Positions 34,273-43,312 of a stretch of DNA of 64,000 nt are shown here, in pieces; the first letter of the stretch is position 1; each line of letters opens with the position of its first letter. The position numbers and the translations under genes are program-made. The DNA is taken from positions 54,896 through 118,895 of the forward strand of contig NZ_JAAOIV010000006.1 of assembly GCF_011440275.1 (NCBI RefSeq), written 5' to 3'. Source of the DNA: Metallococcus carri. Its GTDB lineage: Bacteria > Actinomycetota > Actinomycetes > Actinomycetales > Dermatophilaceae. The notes beneath the pieces are model-generated. The model searched no databases. It saw only the letters and a program-made list of their open reading frames with translations, and was not told the origin of the DNA.

Positions 34273-35552
34273 GCGAAGCGCTTCATTTCGTTCTTCACCG
34301 TCGCCTCCACCGACGCCAAGGTCTTGGCCGGGTTGGCGCCGGAGCGGATGATCTTGTCCATCGCGTCGGTGAACGCCGTCGACGAGGTCGGGGTCCACAG
34401 CAGCGGGGTCTGCGGGTGGCCGTACTTGGCGATGAACCCGGCAGCCTCGGCGGCCGGCCCGGACTTCAGCTTGTCGGCCTTGGCGATCAGGCTGGTGCGC
34501 GAGGGCACGTGGAAGCCGTAGCTCTGGGCGAAGTCGAGCTGGTCGTCGGTCTGGTCGACCCACAACCACTTCACGAACTTCTTGGCCGCCTCGACATCCT
34601 TGGCCTTCGCACTCACGCAGGAGGCATAGGCGCCGAACGGGATCGACTGCTTGCCCGACGAACCGATCGCCGGGAAGGGCAGCACCCCGAAGTCGTCGCC
34701 GAGCGCCTGCTTCAGCTGCGGGAAGGTCCACAGGCCGGTCCACTGCATGGCGCACAGGCCCTGGGAGATCGCGCCCGGGTCGGACCAGTCGGTCGGCGCG
34801 CCGAGCAGCAGGTTGCCGGACCGGAAGAGCTTCTGCAGTGTGGCGAGTGCGCCCGCGACTTCGGGGTTGTTGAAGGCGGGCTTGTTGTCCTTGGTCAGGT
34901 AGTCGTGCCCGGTGCTCCACAGCACCGGCCCACCGAGCACGCCGGCGCCGCCGTCGTTGCCGAGGAAGAGCCCCTTGACCTTGCCGGAGGTGAGCTTGCC
35001 GGCCGCGTCGATCAGCTCATCCAGGGTGGTCGGCGGCTTGACGCCCGCCTTGGCCAGCAGGCTTTTGCGGTAGACCATCAACTGCAGGTCGACCACCTGA
35101 GGTATGCCGTAGAGCTTGCCCTGGTAGGTCATCCGCGCGAGCATCGCCGGGGTGAAGTCGGATTTGGCATCGCCCAGCAGGTCGGTGAGGTCGACCACCT
35201 GCTTGCCGGTGATCATGTCGATCGTCGGTCCGTTGCCGTATTCGAAGACGTCCGGGCCGCTGGAGGTCAGCAGCGCGGCAGCGGACTTCTTGTCGTAGTC
35301 GCCGGGCACCCAGGTGACATTGACCTTGGCGTCCTTGTACGCCGCGGCATACTTTTTGACCGCCTGCTCGGTGCCGGGCTCGCCGTACTGGTGATACCAC
35401 TGCGCGATCGAGCCGGACCCGCCGCCGCTGGAGCCACCACCACTGCGGCCGGTGTTGCCACCACACGCGGCCAGCGCGGCGGCCGCGGCGACGGAGCCGA
35501 CACCGGCGAAGACCTGACGACGGCTGGGGTTGGGCAGGGTGGGACGCGACAT
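34269..35552 (-). CDS. Sugar-type ABC transporter substrate-binding lipoprotein
   Basis: 427 aa, extracellular solute-binding family 1. The signal peptide has a twin-arginine-like start (SRRQVF) and a lipobox LAAC, so export may be by Tat with lipid anchoring, followed by a Gly/Ser linker. Body features include KKYAAAYKDAKVNVTWVPGDYD and GIPQVVDLQLMVYRKSLLAKAGVKPPTTLDEL. AAGGAGC precedes ATG 35552. A carbohydrate ligand is inferred from the family and permeases. First gene of its operon. Confidence 0.93.
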   Translation of the reverse strand: MSRPTLPNPSRRQVFAGVGSVAAAAALAACGGNTGRSGGGSSGGGSGSIAQWYHQYGEPGTEQAVKKYAAAYKDAKVNVTWVPGDYDKKSAAALLTSSGPDVFEYGNGPTIDMITGKQVVDLTDLLGDAKSDFTPAMLARMTYQGKLYGIPQVVDLQLMVYRKSLLAKAGVKPPTTLDELIDAAGKLTSGKVKGLFLGNDGGAGVLGGPVLWSTGHDYLTKDNKPAFNNPEVAGALATLQKLFRSGNLLLGAPTDWSDPGAISQGLCAMQWTGLWTFPQLKQALGDDFGVLPFPAIGSSGKQSIPFGAYASCVSAKAKDVEAAKKFVKWLWVDQTDDQLDFAQSYGFHVPSRTSLIAKADKLKSGPAAEAAGFIAKYGHPQTPLLWTPTSSTAFTDAMDKIIRSGANPAKTLASVEATVKNEMKRFA

Positions 35553-35609
35553 GACGTGCTCCTTCGTGCGGGTCCCGTCAGGCTATTGCGTCGGGCAACG
35601 GTATGGCGC

Positions 35610-38600
35610 TCAGCCCGTCAGACACGCCGGACCGAGCAGCGCCTTCAGATCTCCGAACAGCGCCGGCGAGGCGGTGACCCGCAGCGCGTCGTCGAGTTTG
35701 ACCGTGACGCACCGTCCCGGCTGGGTGAGCCGCATGTGCACCTCGGTCGCGCCCGGGTGTTCCCCCAACACGCTCTTGAGCTTGGTTGCCAGGCCATTGT
35801 TGGCTCGCGACAGCGGCAGCGTCAGCACGATCGGGCCGCGCACGTCGCCCTTGAGCTCGGGCAGCGTCAGCTCGTCGGCCGACAGCTGGATGCCGTCATC
35901 GCGGGTCATCACCCGGGCCTTGATCACGCACACCACGTCGGTGGCGAGCATGGTCGACACGGTGAGATAGGTCTTGGCGAAGAACATCACGTCGATCGCA
36001 CCCTCGAGGTCCTCGACGGTCGCGATCGCCCACAGCTCGCCACGCTTGTTGCGCTTCAGCTGCAGGGCGGTGATGAGCCCGGCGATGGTGACCCGGGATT
36101 TGTCGGGCGGTGCGTCCTCGCCGAGCAGCCGGGCGATCGAGGTGTCGGCATACTGCGCCAGCATCCGCTCGATGCCGAACAGCGGGTGATCGGACACGTA
36201 GAGCCCGAGCATGTCCCGCTCGAAGGCGAGCAGGGTCTGCTTGTCCCATTCGACATCCGGTATGGCGGGCAGCGCGGCCAGCTGCACCGCCTGCTCCTCG
36301 TCACCGAAGCCGCCGAAGAGGCTGTCTTGACCGTGCGCCTCGTGCCGCTTCTCCTCCGCGAGGGAATCGACATAGGTCTCGTGGATGTGCACCAGGCCCT
36401 GCCGCTTGTGCTTGAGGTCATCGAACGCACCGGCCTTGATCAGCGACTCGATCGTGCGCTTGTTGCACACCACCGCGGGCACCTTGCGCAGGAAGTCCTC
36501 GAAGGAGGTGAACCGGCCCTTCTCCTCGCGCGCCTGCACGATCGCATCGACCACATTGCCACCGACATTGCGCACCGCCGCCAGGCCGAAGCGGATGTCC
36601 TCCCCGACCGCGGTGAAGTCGTCGATCGACTCGTTGACATCCGGCGGCAGCACCTTGATCCCGAGCTTGCGGGTGTCGGCCAGGTAGACCGCCATCTTGT
36701 CCTTGGAGTCCTCCACCGAGGTGAGCAACGCGGCGGCATACTCCGCCGGGTAGTTCGCCTTGAGGTAGGCCGTCCAGTAGGACACCAGCCCGTAGCCGGC
36801 GGTGTGCGATTTGTTGAACGCATAGCCCGAGAAGGGCAGCATGACGTCCCACAACGCTTTGGTGGCCTCGGCCGAGAAGCCGTTGCTCGTCATACCGGCG
36901 GAGAAGTTGTCCCACTCCTTGGCCAGCACTTCGGGCTTCTTCTTGCCCATCGCCCGGCGCAGCAGGTCGGCGCCACCCAGGGTGTAGCCCGCGAGCTCGC
37001 GGGCGATCGCCATGATCTGCTCCTGGTAGACCAGCAGGTGGTAGGTCGTGCCGAGGATCGGGTCGAGCGCCTGCTCCAGCTCGGGGTGGATCGGCGTGAT
37101 CGGCTGGCGGCCGTTCTTGCGCTCGGCGTAATTGATGTGGGCGTTGGCGGCCATCGGACCGGGCCGGTAGAGCGCGAGCACCGCCGCGATGTCCTCGAAC
37201 CGGGTCGGGGCCATCAGCTTCAGCAGCGAGCGCATCGCGCCACCGTCGAGCTGGAAGACACCGAGGGTGTCACCGCGCGCCAGCAGCTCGTAGGTCTTGG
37301 CGTCGTCCAGCGGGATCGATTCGGTGGTGATCTGCTCGCCGCGGTTGGCCTCGATATTGCGGATCGCCTGGTCGATGATGCCCAGGTTGCGCAGCCCCAG
37401 GAAGTCCATCTTGACCAGGCCCATCTCCTCGCACTGCGGGAAGGAGAAGCCGGTGATGATCGTGCCGTCCTTGTCCCGGCGGTGCATCGGGATCAGGTCG
37501 AGCAGCGGCTCGCTGGACAAGATGACCGCTGCGGCGTGCACGCCGGTGCCGCGGATCATCCCCTCCAGGCCCATCGCGGTGTCGACGACCTGCTTGACCT
37601 CCGGCTGCGATTCGTACATCGCGCGGAAGTCGACGCCCTCGTTGTAACGCTCGTGCTCGGGGTTGAACAGCTGCTTCAGCGGCACCCCCTTGCCCTGCAC
37701 GTCGGGCGGCATCGCCTTGGAGATCTGGTCGCCGAGGCTGAACGGGTGGCCGAGGATGCGGTTGGCGTCCTTGACCGCGGCCTTGGCCTTGATGGTGCTG
37801 AAGGTGTTGACCTGAGCGGTGTAGCCGGCACCGTATTTTTCGGTGACATAGCGGACCATCTTGTCGCGCTGCCGGTCGTCGAAGTCGAGGTCGACGTCCG
37901 GCGGGTTGATCCGCTCAGGGTTGAGGAAGCGCTCGAAGAGCAGCTGGTGCTCGATCGGGTCCAGCTCGGTGATGCGGGTCAGATAGGCGACCATCGAGCC
38001 GGTCGCCGAGCCGCGGCCCGGGCCGAGCGGGATGCCGTTGTCGCGCGCGTATTTGCAGATGTCGGCGACCACGAGGAAGTAGGAGCTGAACCCCATCGGC
38101 TCGATGACCGCCATCTCGGTCTCGACCCGGTCGAGCACCTCCTGGGGCGGGTGGCCGTCATACCGCTCCTGCAGGCCGACCTGGATCTGCTCGCGCAGGT
38201 ATGCCGCCTGGGTCACCCCCTCGGGCACGTCCGGGAACTGGGGCATGCGGTCGACATACGCGAAGACCTCGTCGTAGGAGGTGACCTGCTCCGCGACCCG
38301 CAGCGTGTTGTCGCACGCCTCCGGCAGCTCGGCGAACAGCTCGCGCATCTGGTCGGGCGTCTTGATGTAGTAACCGCTGCCGTTGAACTTGAACCGGCCC
38401 GGGGTGTCCTTGTTCTTGCCGACCCCGACGCACAGCAGGTCGTCGTGGCTGTCGGCCTGGTCCTCGGTGACATAGTGGCTGTCGTTGGTCGCCAGCAGCG
38501 GCAGGTCGAGCTTCTCGGCCAGGCGCAGCAGGTCGCGGCGCACCTGCCGCTCGATGTCGACCCCGTGGTCCATCAGCTCGAGGTAGAAGTTCTCCTTGCC

Positions 38601-39176
38601 GAAGATGTCCTGGTATGCCGCGGCCGCCTCCACCGCCTGGTCGAACTGGCCGAGACGAAGCCGGGTCTGGACCTCACCGGACGGGCAGCCGGTGGTGGCG
38701 ATGATGCCCTCGGAGCGTTGCGACAGCAGCTCGCGGTCCATGCGGGGCTTCATGTAGTAGCCCTCGAAGCTCGCCAGCGAGCTCAGCGCGAACAGGTTGC
38801 GCAGACCCTGGGCGTTCTTGGCCCACATCGTCATGTGCGTGTAGCGGCCGCCGCCGGAGACGTCCTTGCCGCCCTCGCCGTCGACATTGTTGTCGCGCTG
38901 GCCGCCGGTGGCCCAGAACTCCTGCTGGCGGCTATGGCGGGTGGAGGGGGCGACATACGCCTCGATGCCGATGATCGGGGCGACGCCGGTGTCCTTGGCG
39001 GCGGTGTAGAAGTCGTAGGCGCCGAACATATTGCCGTGGTCCGACATCGCCACCGCGGGCATCCCGAGCCGCTCCACCTCGGCGAACAACGGGGCGACCT
39101 TGGCCGCGCCATCCAGCATCGAGTACTCGGTGTGCACGTGCAGGTGCACGAAGTTCTGGGCGGGTGAGCTGGACAT
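35610..39176 (-). CDS. dnaE: DNA polymerase III alpha subunit
   Basis: 1188 aa replicative polymerase. The N-terminal PHP domain (FVHLHVHTEYSMLDGAAK) retains the His residues of a metal site. The palm has PDVDLDFDDRQRDK with the catalytic aspartates, and the finger and tau-binding regions follow, including PTRFEDIAAVLALYRPGPM and KKKPEVLAKEW. An OB-fold (VTIAGLITALQLKRNKRGELWAIATVEDLEG) lies near residue 1010-1050. The protein starts at ATG 39176 by family alignment; the frame is open further upstream but that part is not conserved. Single gene with no partner in the operon. Confidence 0.97.
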   Translation of the reverse strand: MSSSPAQNFVHLHVHTEYSMLDGAAKVAPLFAEVERLGMPAVAMSDHGNMFGAYDFYTAAKDTGVAPIIGIEAYVAPSTRHSRQQEFWATGGQRDNNVDGEGGKDVSGGGRYTHMTMWAKNAQGLRNLFALSSLASFEGYYMKPRMDRELLSQRSEGIIATTGCPSGEVQTRLRLGQFDQAVEAAAAYQDIFGKENFYLELMDHGVDIERQVRRDLLRLAEKLDLPLLATNDSHYVTEDQADSHDDLLCVGVGKNKDTPGRFKFNGSGYYIKTPDQMRELFAELPEACDNTLRVAEQVTSYDEVFAYVDRMPQFPDVPEGVTQAAYLREQIQVGLQERYDGHPPQEVLDRVETEMAVIEPMGFSSYFLVVADICKYARDNGIPLGPGRGSATGSMVAYLTRITELDPIEHQLLFERFLNPERINPPDVDLDFDDRQRDKMVRYVTEKYGAGYTAQVNTFSTIKAKAAVKDANRILGHPFSLGDQISKAMPPDVQGKGVPLKQLFNPEHERYNEGVDFRAMYESQPEVKQVVDTAMGLEGMIRGTGVHAAAVILSSEPLLDLIPMHRRDKDGTIITGFSFPQCEEMGLVKMDFLGLRNLGIIDQAIRNIEANRGEQITTESIPLDDAKTYELLARGDTLGVFQLDGGAMRSLLKLMAPTRFEDIAAVLALYRPGPMAANAHINYAERKNGRQPITPIHPELEQALDPILGTTYHLLVYQEQIMAIARELAGYTLGGADLLRRAMGKKKPEVLAKEWDNFSAGMTSNGFSAEATKALWDVMLPFSGYAFNKSHTAGYGLVSYWTAYLKANYPAEYAAALLTSVEDSKDKMAVYLADTRKLGIKVLPPDVNESIDDFTAVGEDIRFGLAAVRNVGGNVVDAIVQAREEKGRFTSFEDFLRKVPAVVCNKRTIESLIKAGAFDDLKHKRQGLVHIHETYVDSLAEEKRHEAHGQDSLFGGFGDEEQAVQLAALPAIPDVEWDKQTLLAFERDMLGLYVSDHPLFGIERMLAQYADTSIARLLGEDAPPDKSRVTIAGLITALQLKRNKRGELWAIATVEDLEGAIDVMFFAKTYLTVSTMLATDVVCVIKARVMTRDDGIQLSADELTLPELKGDVRGPIVLTLPLSRANNGLATKLKSVLGEHPGATEVHMRLTQPGRCVTVKLDDALRVTASPALFGDLKALLGPACLTG

Positions 39177-39273
39177 CGCGACGAGTCTAAGACGGGGCAC
39201 CGACAGGGTCCGCCGGCCACGCCAGGACGTGACGGATGAGGCGTGTGATACGCGCCCACACACGCCCGCTCCG

Positions 39274-39376
39274 CTGGTTGAGCGAGCGGAGGAGCGCAGC
39301 GACGACGCGCGTCGAAACCCGCTGTGGCGCGACGGGTTTCGACGCGGGCTCGTCCCTCGCCCTTGCTCAACCGGCG
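39274..39376. repeat. Nested inverted-repeat element (REP-like)
   Basis: Between dnaE and rluD, an outer dyad TGGTTGAGC (39275-39283) / GCTCAACCG (39365-39373) encloses an inner perfect 10-bp dyad GTCGAAACCC (39311-39320) / GGGTTTCGAC (39334-39343). The left arm also carries GAGCGAGCGGAGGAGCGCAG. A compressed copy, GGGGTTTCGACTCGCTCAACCGGCGA, occurs at 26639-26664. It looks like a dispersed non-coding repeat of this genome, able to fold as cruciform or RNA hairpin and possibly acting as bidirectional terminator. Confidence 0.7.
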
Positions 39377-39393
39377 AGGAGGGTGCGGCTGAG

Positions 39394-40329
39394 TTAGTTG
39401 ATGTTCGTGCGGGCGACGTCGAGGGCGTGCTGGAGGTCGGGCGGGTAAGGGCTTTCGAAGGTGACCCACTCCCCAGACCCCGGATGCTCGAAGCCGAGCT
39501 CGACCGCGTGCAGCCACTGCCGGTCCAGGCCGAGCTTCTTGGCGAGCTTCGGATCCGACCCGTAGAGCGGGTCGCCGACGCACGGGTGATGCAACGCGGC
39601 GAAGTGCACCCGAATCTGATGGGTGCGTCCGGTCTCCAGGTGGATCGTCAGCAGCGACATCGACCGGAACGCCTCGAGCAACTCATAATGCGTCACGCTC
39701 GCGCGCCCCGAGTTCATCACCGCGAACTTGTAGTCATGCCCCGGATGCCGCCCGATCGGTGCATCGATGGTGCCGACCACCGGGTCCGGAAGTCCTTGCA
39801 CGAGAGCGTGATACGTCTTGTCGACGGTCCGATCGCGGAAGGCCTGCTTGAGCACCGTGTAGGCCCGCTCGGATTTGGCCACGACCATCAGCCCACTCGT
39901 GCCGACGTCCAGGCGCTGCACGATCCCCTGCCGCTCAGGCGCACCGGAGGTCGAGATGCGGTAGCCCGCTGCAGCGAGCCCACTCACCACATCCGGGCCG
40001 TCCCAGCCGACACTCGGGTGCGCGGCGACCCCGGCCGGCTTGTCGACGACGACGATCTCGGTGTCGTCATACACGATGCGCAGCCCCGGCACCTCCTGCG
40101 GCCGCACTTCGGCGACCCGGGGAGCGCTGTCGGCGAGTTCGACCTCGAGCCACTGCCCCGCACTCACCCGCGCCGACTTGACGACCACCTGGTGGTCGAG
40201 GGTGACCGCGCCGGCGGCAACAAGCTCGGCCGCTCGCGTGCGCGACAGCCCCAGCACCCGCGCGAGCGCGGCGTCGATCCGCTCCCCCTCCAGCCCGTCC
40301 GGCACGAAGAGCGTCTTCAGTTCACCCAC
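39394..40329 (-). CDS. rluD: RluA/RluD family 23S rRNA pseudouridine synthase
   Basis: 311 aa. An N-terminal S4 domain ([28 protein letters not shown], about 15-45) is followed by the synthase domain with [19 protein letters not shown], where D141 is the catalytic aspartate, and [24 protein letters not shown]. It isomerises uridines in 23S rRNA; the position (1911/1915/1917 in E. coli RluD) is inferred. GTG 40329 overlaps the lspA end by 8 nt. Together with lspA and the DksA-like gene it forms the end of a conserved actinobacterial cluster. Confidence 0.94.
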   Translation of the reverse strand: MGELKTLFVPDGLEGERIDAALARVLGLSRTRAAELVAAGAVTLDHQVVVKSARVSAGQWLEVELADSAPRVAEVRPQEVPGLRIVYDDTEIVVVDKPAGVAAHPSVGWDGPDVVSGLAAAGYRISTSGAPERQGIVQRLDVGTSGLMVVAKSERAYTVLKQAFRDRTVDKTYHALVQGLPDPVVGTIDAPIGRHPGHDYKFAVMNSGRASVTHYELLEAFRSMSLLTIHLETGRTHQIRVHFAALHHPCVGDPLYGSDPKLAKKLGLDRQWLHAVELGFEHPGSGEWVTFESPYPPDLQHALDVARTNIN

Positions 40330-40900
40330 CGGACTTCTCCGGCCGTATGCCGTCCGCGGTCGCCCCGGCAGGTTCGGTCGCCTTCGCGTCGTCGCCCGAC
40401 GCGCGGGTGCCGTCCACGCCGATGCCGCGGAAGGCCAGCAGCGCGATCAGGCAGGCGGCCGTCACCACACAGATGTCGGCGACATTGAAGATCGGCCAGT
40501 TCGGCAGCTCCAGCATGTCCACGACATGTCCTTTGCCGCCGCCGGGCGCCCGGAAGAAACGATCGGTCAGGTTGCCGAGCGCACCGGCCAGCAGCAGCCC
40601 GAGCGCGCAGGCCCAGGCACGGCTGCGCAACCGGCGGGCGACATACAAGGTCGCGCCGATGACCACGATGGCGATGATGGTGAGCACCCAGGTGGCGTTC
40701 GTCGCGATCGAGAACGCCGCCCCGGGGTTGCGGGTCAGGTGCAGTCGCAGCACCGAGCCGATCAGCTCGCGCGGCTGGCCCGGCTCGAGAGCAGCGACCG
40801 CCCACGCCTTGACCAGCTGGTCGGCCGCGTAACCGAGGACCAGCACCCCAGCGAGCAGCGCGAGGGCCGACCGTCGCACCACCGGGACCGCGGTGGACAA
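40322..40900 (-). CDS. lspA: Lipoprotein signal peptidase II
   Basis: 192 aa, four membrane helices. Removes signal peptides from prolipoproteins after diacylglyceryl modification. Conserved motifs are NPGAAFS, GNLTDRF (D113) and FNVADICVV (D142), the two aspartates forming the catalytic dyad. A C-terminal Asp/Ala/Thr-rich tail of ~30 residues is added. The start is uncertain: TTG 40900 with AGGAG upstream in the preceding gene is chosen; GTG 40882 or 40879 would remove six or seven residues. The lipoproteins in this window are likely substrates. Confidence 0.9.
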   Translation of the reverse strand: MSTAVPVVRRSALALLAGVLVLGYAADQLVKAWAVAALEPGQPRELIGSVLRLHLTRNPGAAFSIATNATWVLTIIAIVVIGATLYVARRLRSRAWACALGLLLAGALGNLTDRFFRAPGGGKGHVVDMLELPNWPIFNVADICVVTAACLIALLAFRGIGVDGTRASGDDAKATEPAGATADGIRPEKSGG

Positions 40901-40902
40901 GA

Positions 40903-41886
40903 TCAGCGACGCTCCTGCTTGGCCTTGTCGACCACGCACAGCGTCGCGCGCGGGAAGGCCTGCAGCCGCTCCTTGCCGATCGGGTTGCCGCACGCCTCGC
41001 ACACGCCATACGTGCCGTCGGCGATCCGCTCCAGCGCGCGCTCGGTCTGGCGCAACGCGTCACGCGAGTTCTGCGCCACGGAGTATTCGTATTCGCGCTC
41101 GAAGGTCTTGGACCCCACATCGGCCTGGTCGTCGCCGGCCCCGTCGCCGCTGTCCTTCACCAGGCCCGCGATGTCTTGCTCGATCTCGCGCAGTTCGGCG
41201 CGCAAGCGGTCGCCGTCTTCGGTGAGTTCGCGGCGGACCTCGGCGAGTTCGTCGGCGGTCCACGGGGATTCGTCCTCGCGGACGACGAGGTTGGCGGCAG
41301 TGGTGGTCACGGTGTCCTTCTTGGTCGTTGAGCTGCGACGTGCCGTGCTGGCGGAGGACGAAACGGTAACCCCGCGACCTGTGACGCTGCGCGGCGAGGT
41401 GGACTTCGTGACCGGCGGGGTCGTTTTCTTCGCCGCGGTCTTCTTCGCGGCAGTCTTGGTCGCGGTCTTCTTCGCGGCAGTCTTCGTCGCCGTCTTCTTC
41501 GCCGGAGCGGCCTGAGCCGTGCTCTTCTTCGCGGCAGTCTTCGTCGCCGTCTTCTTCGCCGGAGCGGTCTGAGCCGTGCGCTTCTTCGCGGCAGTCTTGG
41601 TCGCGGTCTTCTTCGCCGCGGTCTTGGCCGGAGCGGTCTTCTTCGCCGGAGCAGCCTTAGCCGCGGTCTTCTTGCTTGCGGCCTTGGGTGCGGTCTTGGC
41701 CGGAGCAGTCTTCTTCGCAGACGTGGCCTTGGTGGTGCTCTTCGTGCTCGGCTTGGCAGCTTTGCTGGCGGCTGCCGTGGTGGCGCCATTCTTCGAGCCG
41801 CCGGTGGCGCGCCCAACGAGGGACCCGGCCGACCTCAACACCGAACCCACCGTCGGCCGGCGGCGCGCGGACGTCTTCTCAGCCAT
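40903..41886 (-). CDS. DksA/TraR-like zinc-finger protein with long Lys/Ala-rich N-terminus
   Basis: 327 aa. Residues ~1-205 are Lys/Ala/Thr-rich tandem repeats (KKTATKTAAKK, histone H1-like). The C-terminal ~120 residues are the DksA/TraR coiled coil (EIEQDIAGL...ALRQTERALERIADGTYG) and zinc finger CEACGNPIGKERLQAFPRATLCVVD. The fourth ligand of the usual C-x2-C-x17-C-x2-C finger is Asp. DksA family proteins bind RNA polymerase secondary channel; the basic part may bind nucleic acid. GGGAGGGTC precedes ATG 41886. It ends just before lspA with 2 nt between. Confidence 0.87.
   Translation of the reverse strand: MAEKTSARRRPTVGSVLRSAGSLVGRATGGSKNGATTAAASKAAKPSTKSTTKATSAKKTAPAKTAPKAASKKTAAKAAPAKKTAPAKTAAKKTATKTAAKKRTAQTAPAKKTATKTAAKKSTAQAAPAKKTATKTAAKKTATKTAAKKTAAKKTTPPVTKSTSPRSVTGRGVTVSSSASTARRSSTTKKDTVTTTAANLVVREDESPWTADELAEVRRELTEDGDRLRAELREIEQDIAGLVKDSGDGAGDDQADVGSKTFEREYEYSVAQNSRDALRQTERALERIADGTYGVCEACGNPIGKERLQAFPRATLCVVDKAKQERR
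41467..41637 (-). repeat. 57-bp tandem repeat inside the DksA-like gene
   Basis: Three near-identical 57-bp units starting at 41467, 41524 and 41581 encode 19-residue blocks (KKTATKTAAKK then S/R-TAQ-A/T-APA). The flanking region continues with shorter KTAAKK units. In-frame gain or loss of units would change the length of the basic tail without disrupting the gene. Confidence 0.7.
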
Positions 41887-42035
41887 GGATGACCCTCCCG
41901 TCGGTCTGCCCTGCCCGTCCCATGACCGGCAGGCGCGGCGACGCACCCGCCCGCAGGCTGGTGCGACTGCCTGAGGATAAGCGACCGCGCACCGCCTCAC
42001 AACGAACGCCGCACCGGGGATTTGCGCGCAGACAC

Positions 42036-42074
42036 CGCACAGGGCCACCCGCGCGACGCGGATGGCCCTGTGCG
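42036..42074 (-). terminator. Hairpin terminator after divIVA
   Basis: CGCACAGGGCCA at 42036-42047 and TGGCCCTGTGCG at 42063-42074 form a perfect 12-bp stem with a 15-nt loop. It starts 14 nt past the divIVA stop on the minus strand and lacks a U tract, as is common in actinobacteria. It probably ends the dcw-sepF-divIVA transcript before the DksA-like gene. Confidence 0.7.
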
Positions 42075-42087
42075 AAAGGAGGGTGGC

Positions 42088-43227
42088 TCAGCCGCGGACG
42101 CCGTTGGACGAGCCGTCCGCCGGCCGGTCCTCGAGCTGACCGAGCTGACCGGTGATGAACTCCTTGAGCTGGCGACGGTAGTCGTTCTCGAAGGTCTTCA
42201 GCCGGTCGATATTGCCGTTCAACTGGTCCTGCTGGGTGGTGAGATCAGCGAGGACCGAGGTCTTCTTCTCCTCCGCACCCCGCACCAACGTGTCGTGCTT
42301 GTCCTGGCCGGTGGTCACCAGTTCGTCGTGCTTGCGCTGGCCGGTCGACACCAGCTCATCGTGCTTGCGCTGGCCGGCGGTGACGAGCTCATCGTGCTTG
42401 GCCTTGCCGGTGCGCACGAACTCGTCGTACTTGGCCTGGCCGGTCTTGATCAGCTCGTCATGCTTGGCGTTGGCCTCGCCGATCACCCGAGTGTGGTGCT
42501 CGTTGGCCTCCTTGACGAGGCGGTCGCGGGTGGTTTCGCCTTCCCTGACGTGCTCGTCGTGCAGCTTCTGCGCGAGCGCGATGACCCCGGCCGCGGAGGT
42601 CGCGCCACCGGCGGCACCGGCGGCAAGGGCGGCACCCTGGCCGTCACCGGTGGGCTGCGCCTGCTGGGCGGGCGCTGCGGCCTGGGCCTGCACCCGCTCG
42701 CGAGCCGCGGCCTCATCCTTCTCGGCCTGAGCGATCTGCTGACGCAGGCCGGCCAGCTTGTCCTCGGCGGTCTTGGTCTCGCCCTGGACCTTGGCCAGCT
42801 CGGCCTTGGCGGCGCGCAGCTGGTCCTGGACCCGGGTGAGTTCGGCCTTGGCGGCGGCGAGTTCCTTCTCGTCGACACCGCCGGCCTTCGCCGCGACCTT
42901 GTCGTCCGACTTGTGGTCGGCGTCCTTGCCGGGCCCGACCGTGCCGGCATCGGCCTTGTCGCCGGCGCCGGCCTGCACGGCCGGGACCGCGGTGGCGGCC
43001 GACGCGGTGCCCGCAGCACCGGAGGAAGCGGGTGCGGAGCTGGTGGAGCTACGCCGGCAGTCCTCGAGCTTGGTCGCGAGGTCCTCGTTCTCGGCGTTCA
43101 GTCGACGAAGTTCGATGACGATCTCGTCGAGGAAGTCGTCCACCTGGATCTCGTCGTAGCCGCTCTTGCCAAACCCCTTGGGCTTGGTGAATTCCTTCTT
43201 GACGACATCTTCAGGCGTCAACGCCAT
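42088..43227 (-). CDS. wag31: DivIVA/Wag31 polar-growth protein with 11-residue repeats
   Basis: 379 aa. The N-terminal membrane-binding domain LTPEDVVKKEFTKPKGFGKSGYDEIQVDDFLDEIVIEL is typical of Wag31, the scaffold that directs polar or septal wall synthesis. A coiled coil interrupted by Ala/Ser/Gly-rich linkers follows. The C-terminal part has six tandem 11-residue repeats (consensus TGQ-K-HDEL-V), forming a hendecad coil. GAGGTGA precedes ATG 43227. It is twice the length of a compact DivIVA because of the repeats and linker. Position downstream of ftsZ-sepF-yggT matches other actinobacteria. Confidence 0.95.
   Translation of the reverse strand: MALTPEDVVKKEFTKPKGFGKSGYDEIQVDDFLDEIVIELRRLNAENEDLATKLEDCRRSSTSSAPASSGAAGTASAATAVPAVQAGAGDKADAGTVGPGKDADHKSDDKVAAKAGGVDEKELAAAKAELTRVQDQLRAAKAELAKVQGETKTAEDKLAGLRQQIAQAEKDEAAARERVQAQAAAPAQQAQPTGDGQGAALAAGAAGGATSAAGVIALAQKLHDEHVREGETTRDRLVKEANEHHTRVIGEANAKHDELIKTGQAKYDEFVRTGKAKHDELVTAGQRKHDELVSTGQRKHDELVTTGQDKHDTLVRGAEEKKTSVLADLTTQQDQLNGNIDRLKTFENDYRRQLKEFITGQLGQLEDRPADGSSNGVRG
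42298..42495 (-). repeat. Six 33-bp tandem repeats inside divIVA
   Basis: Units begin at 42298, 42331, 42364, 42397, 42430 and 42463. The first five are well conserved on the plus strand (CTTG-CTGGCCGGT-CA-CAGCTCATCGTG pattern) and the sixth is diverged. Each encodes 11 residues, K-HDEL-V-TGQ, in frame. An 11-residue period equals three turns of a right-handed coiled coil, so the array lengthens the coil in fixed steps. Confidence 0.8.
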
Positions 43228-43312
43228 GTGGTCACCTCAGTGCTGCTTCGGGCCGCAGACGGTCGGCGGCGGGGGTCCGCTCGCTCCGCGCGGCAGTGGG
43301 TATTCGTCCGCG

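Noticed and set aside
34206..39167. 1653-codon open frame on the plus strand opposite dnaE
   Set aside because: It is antisense to a well-conserved dnaE in a high-GC genome, where one antisense frame is usually open. Its protein is low-complexity Arg/His/Gly/Leu text without domains or a ribosome binding site.
41467..42495. Tandem repeats considered as a CRISPR array
   Set aside because: Units are contiguous, in frame and part of the DksA-like and DivIVA coding sequences; there are no unique spacers and no cas genes.
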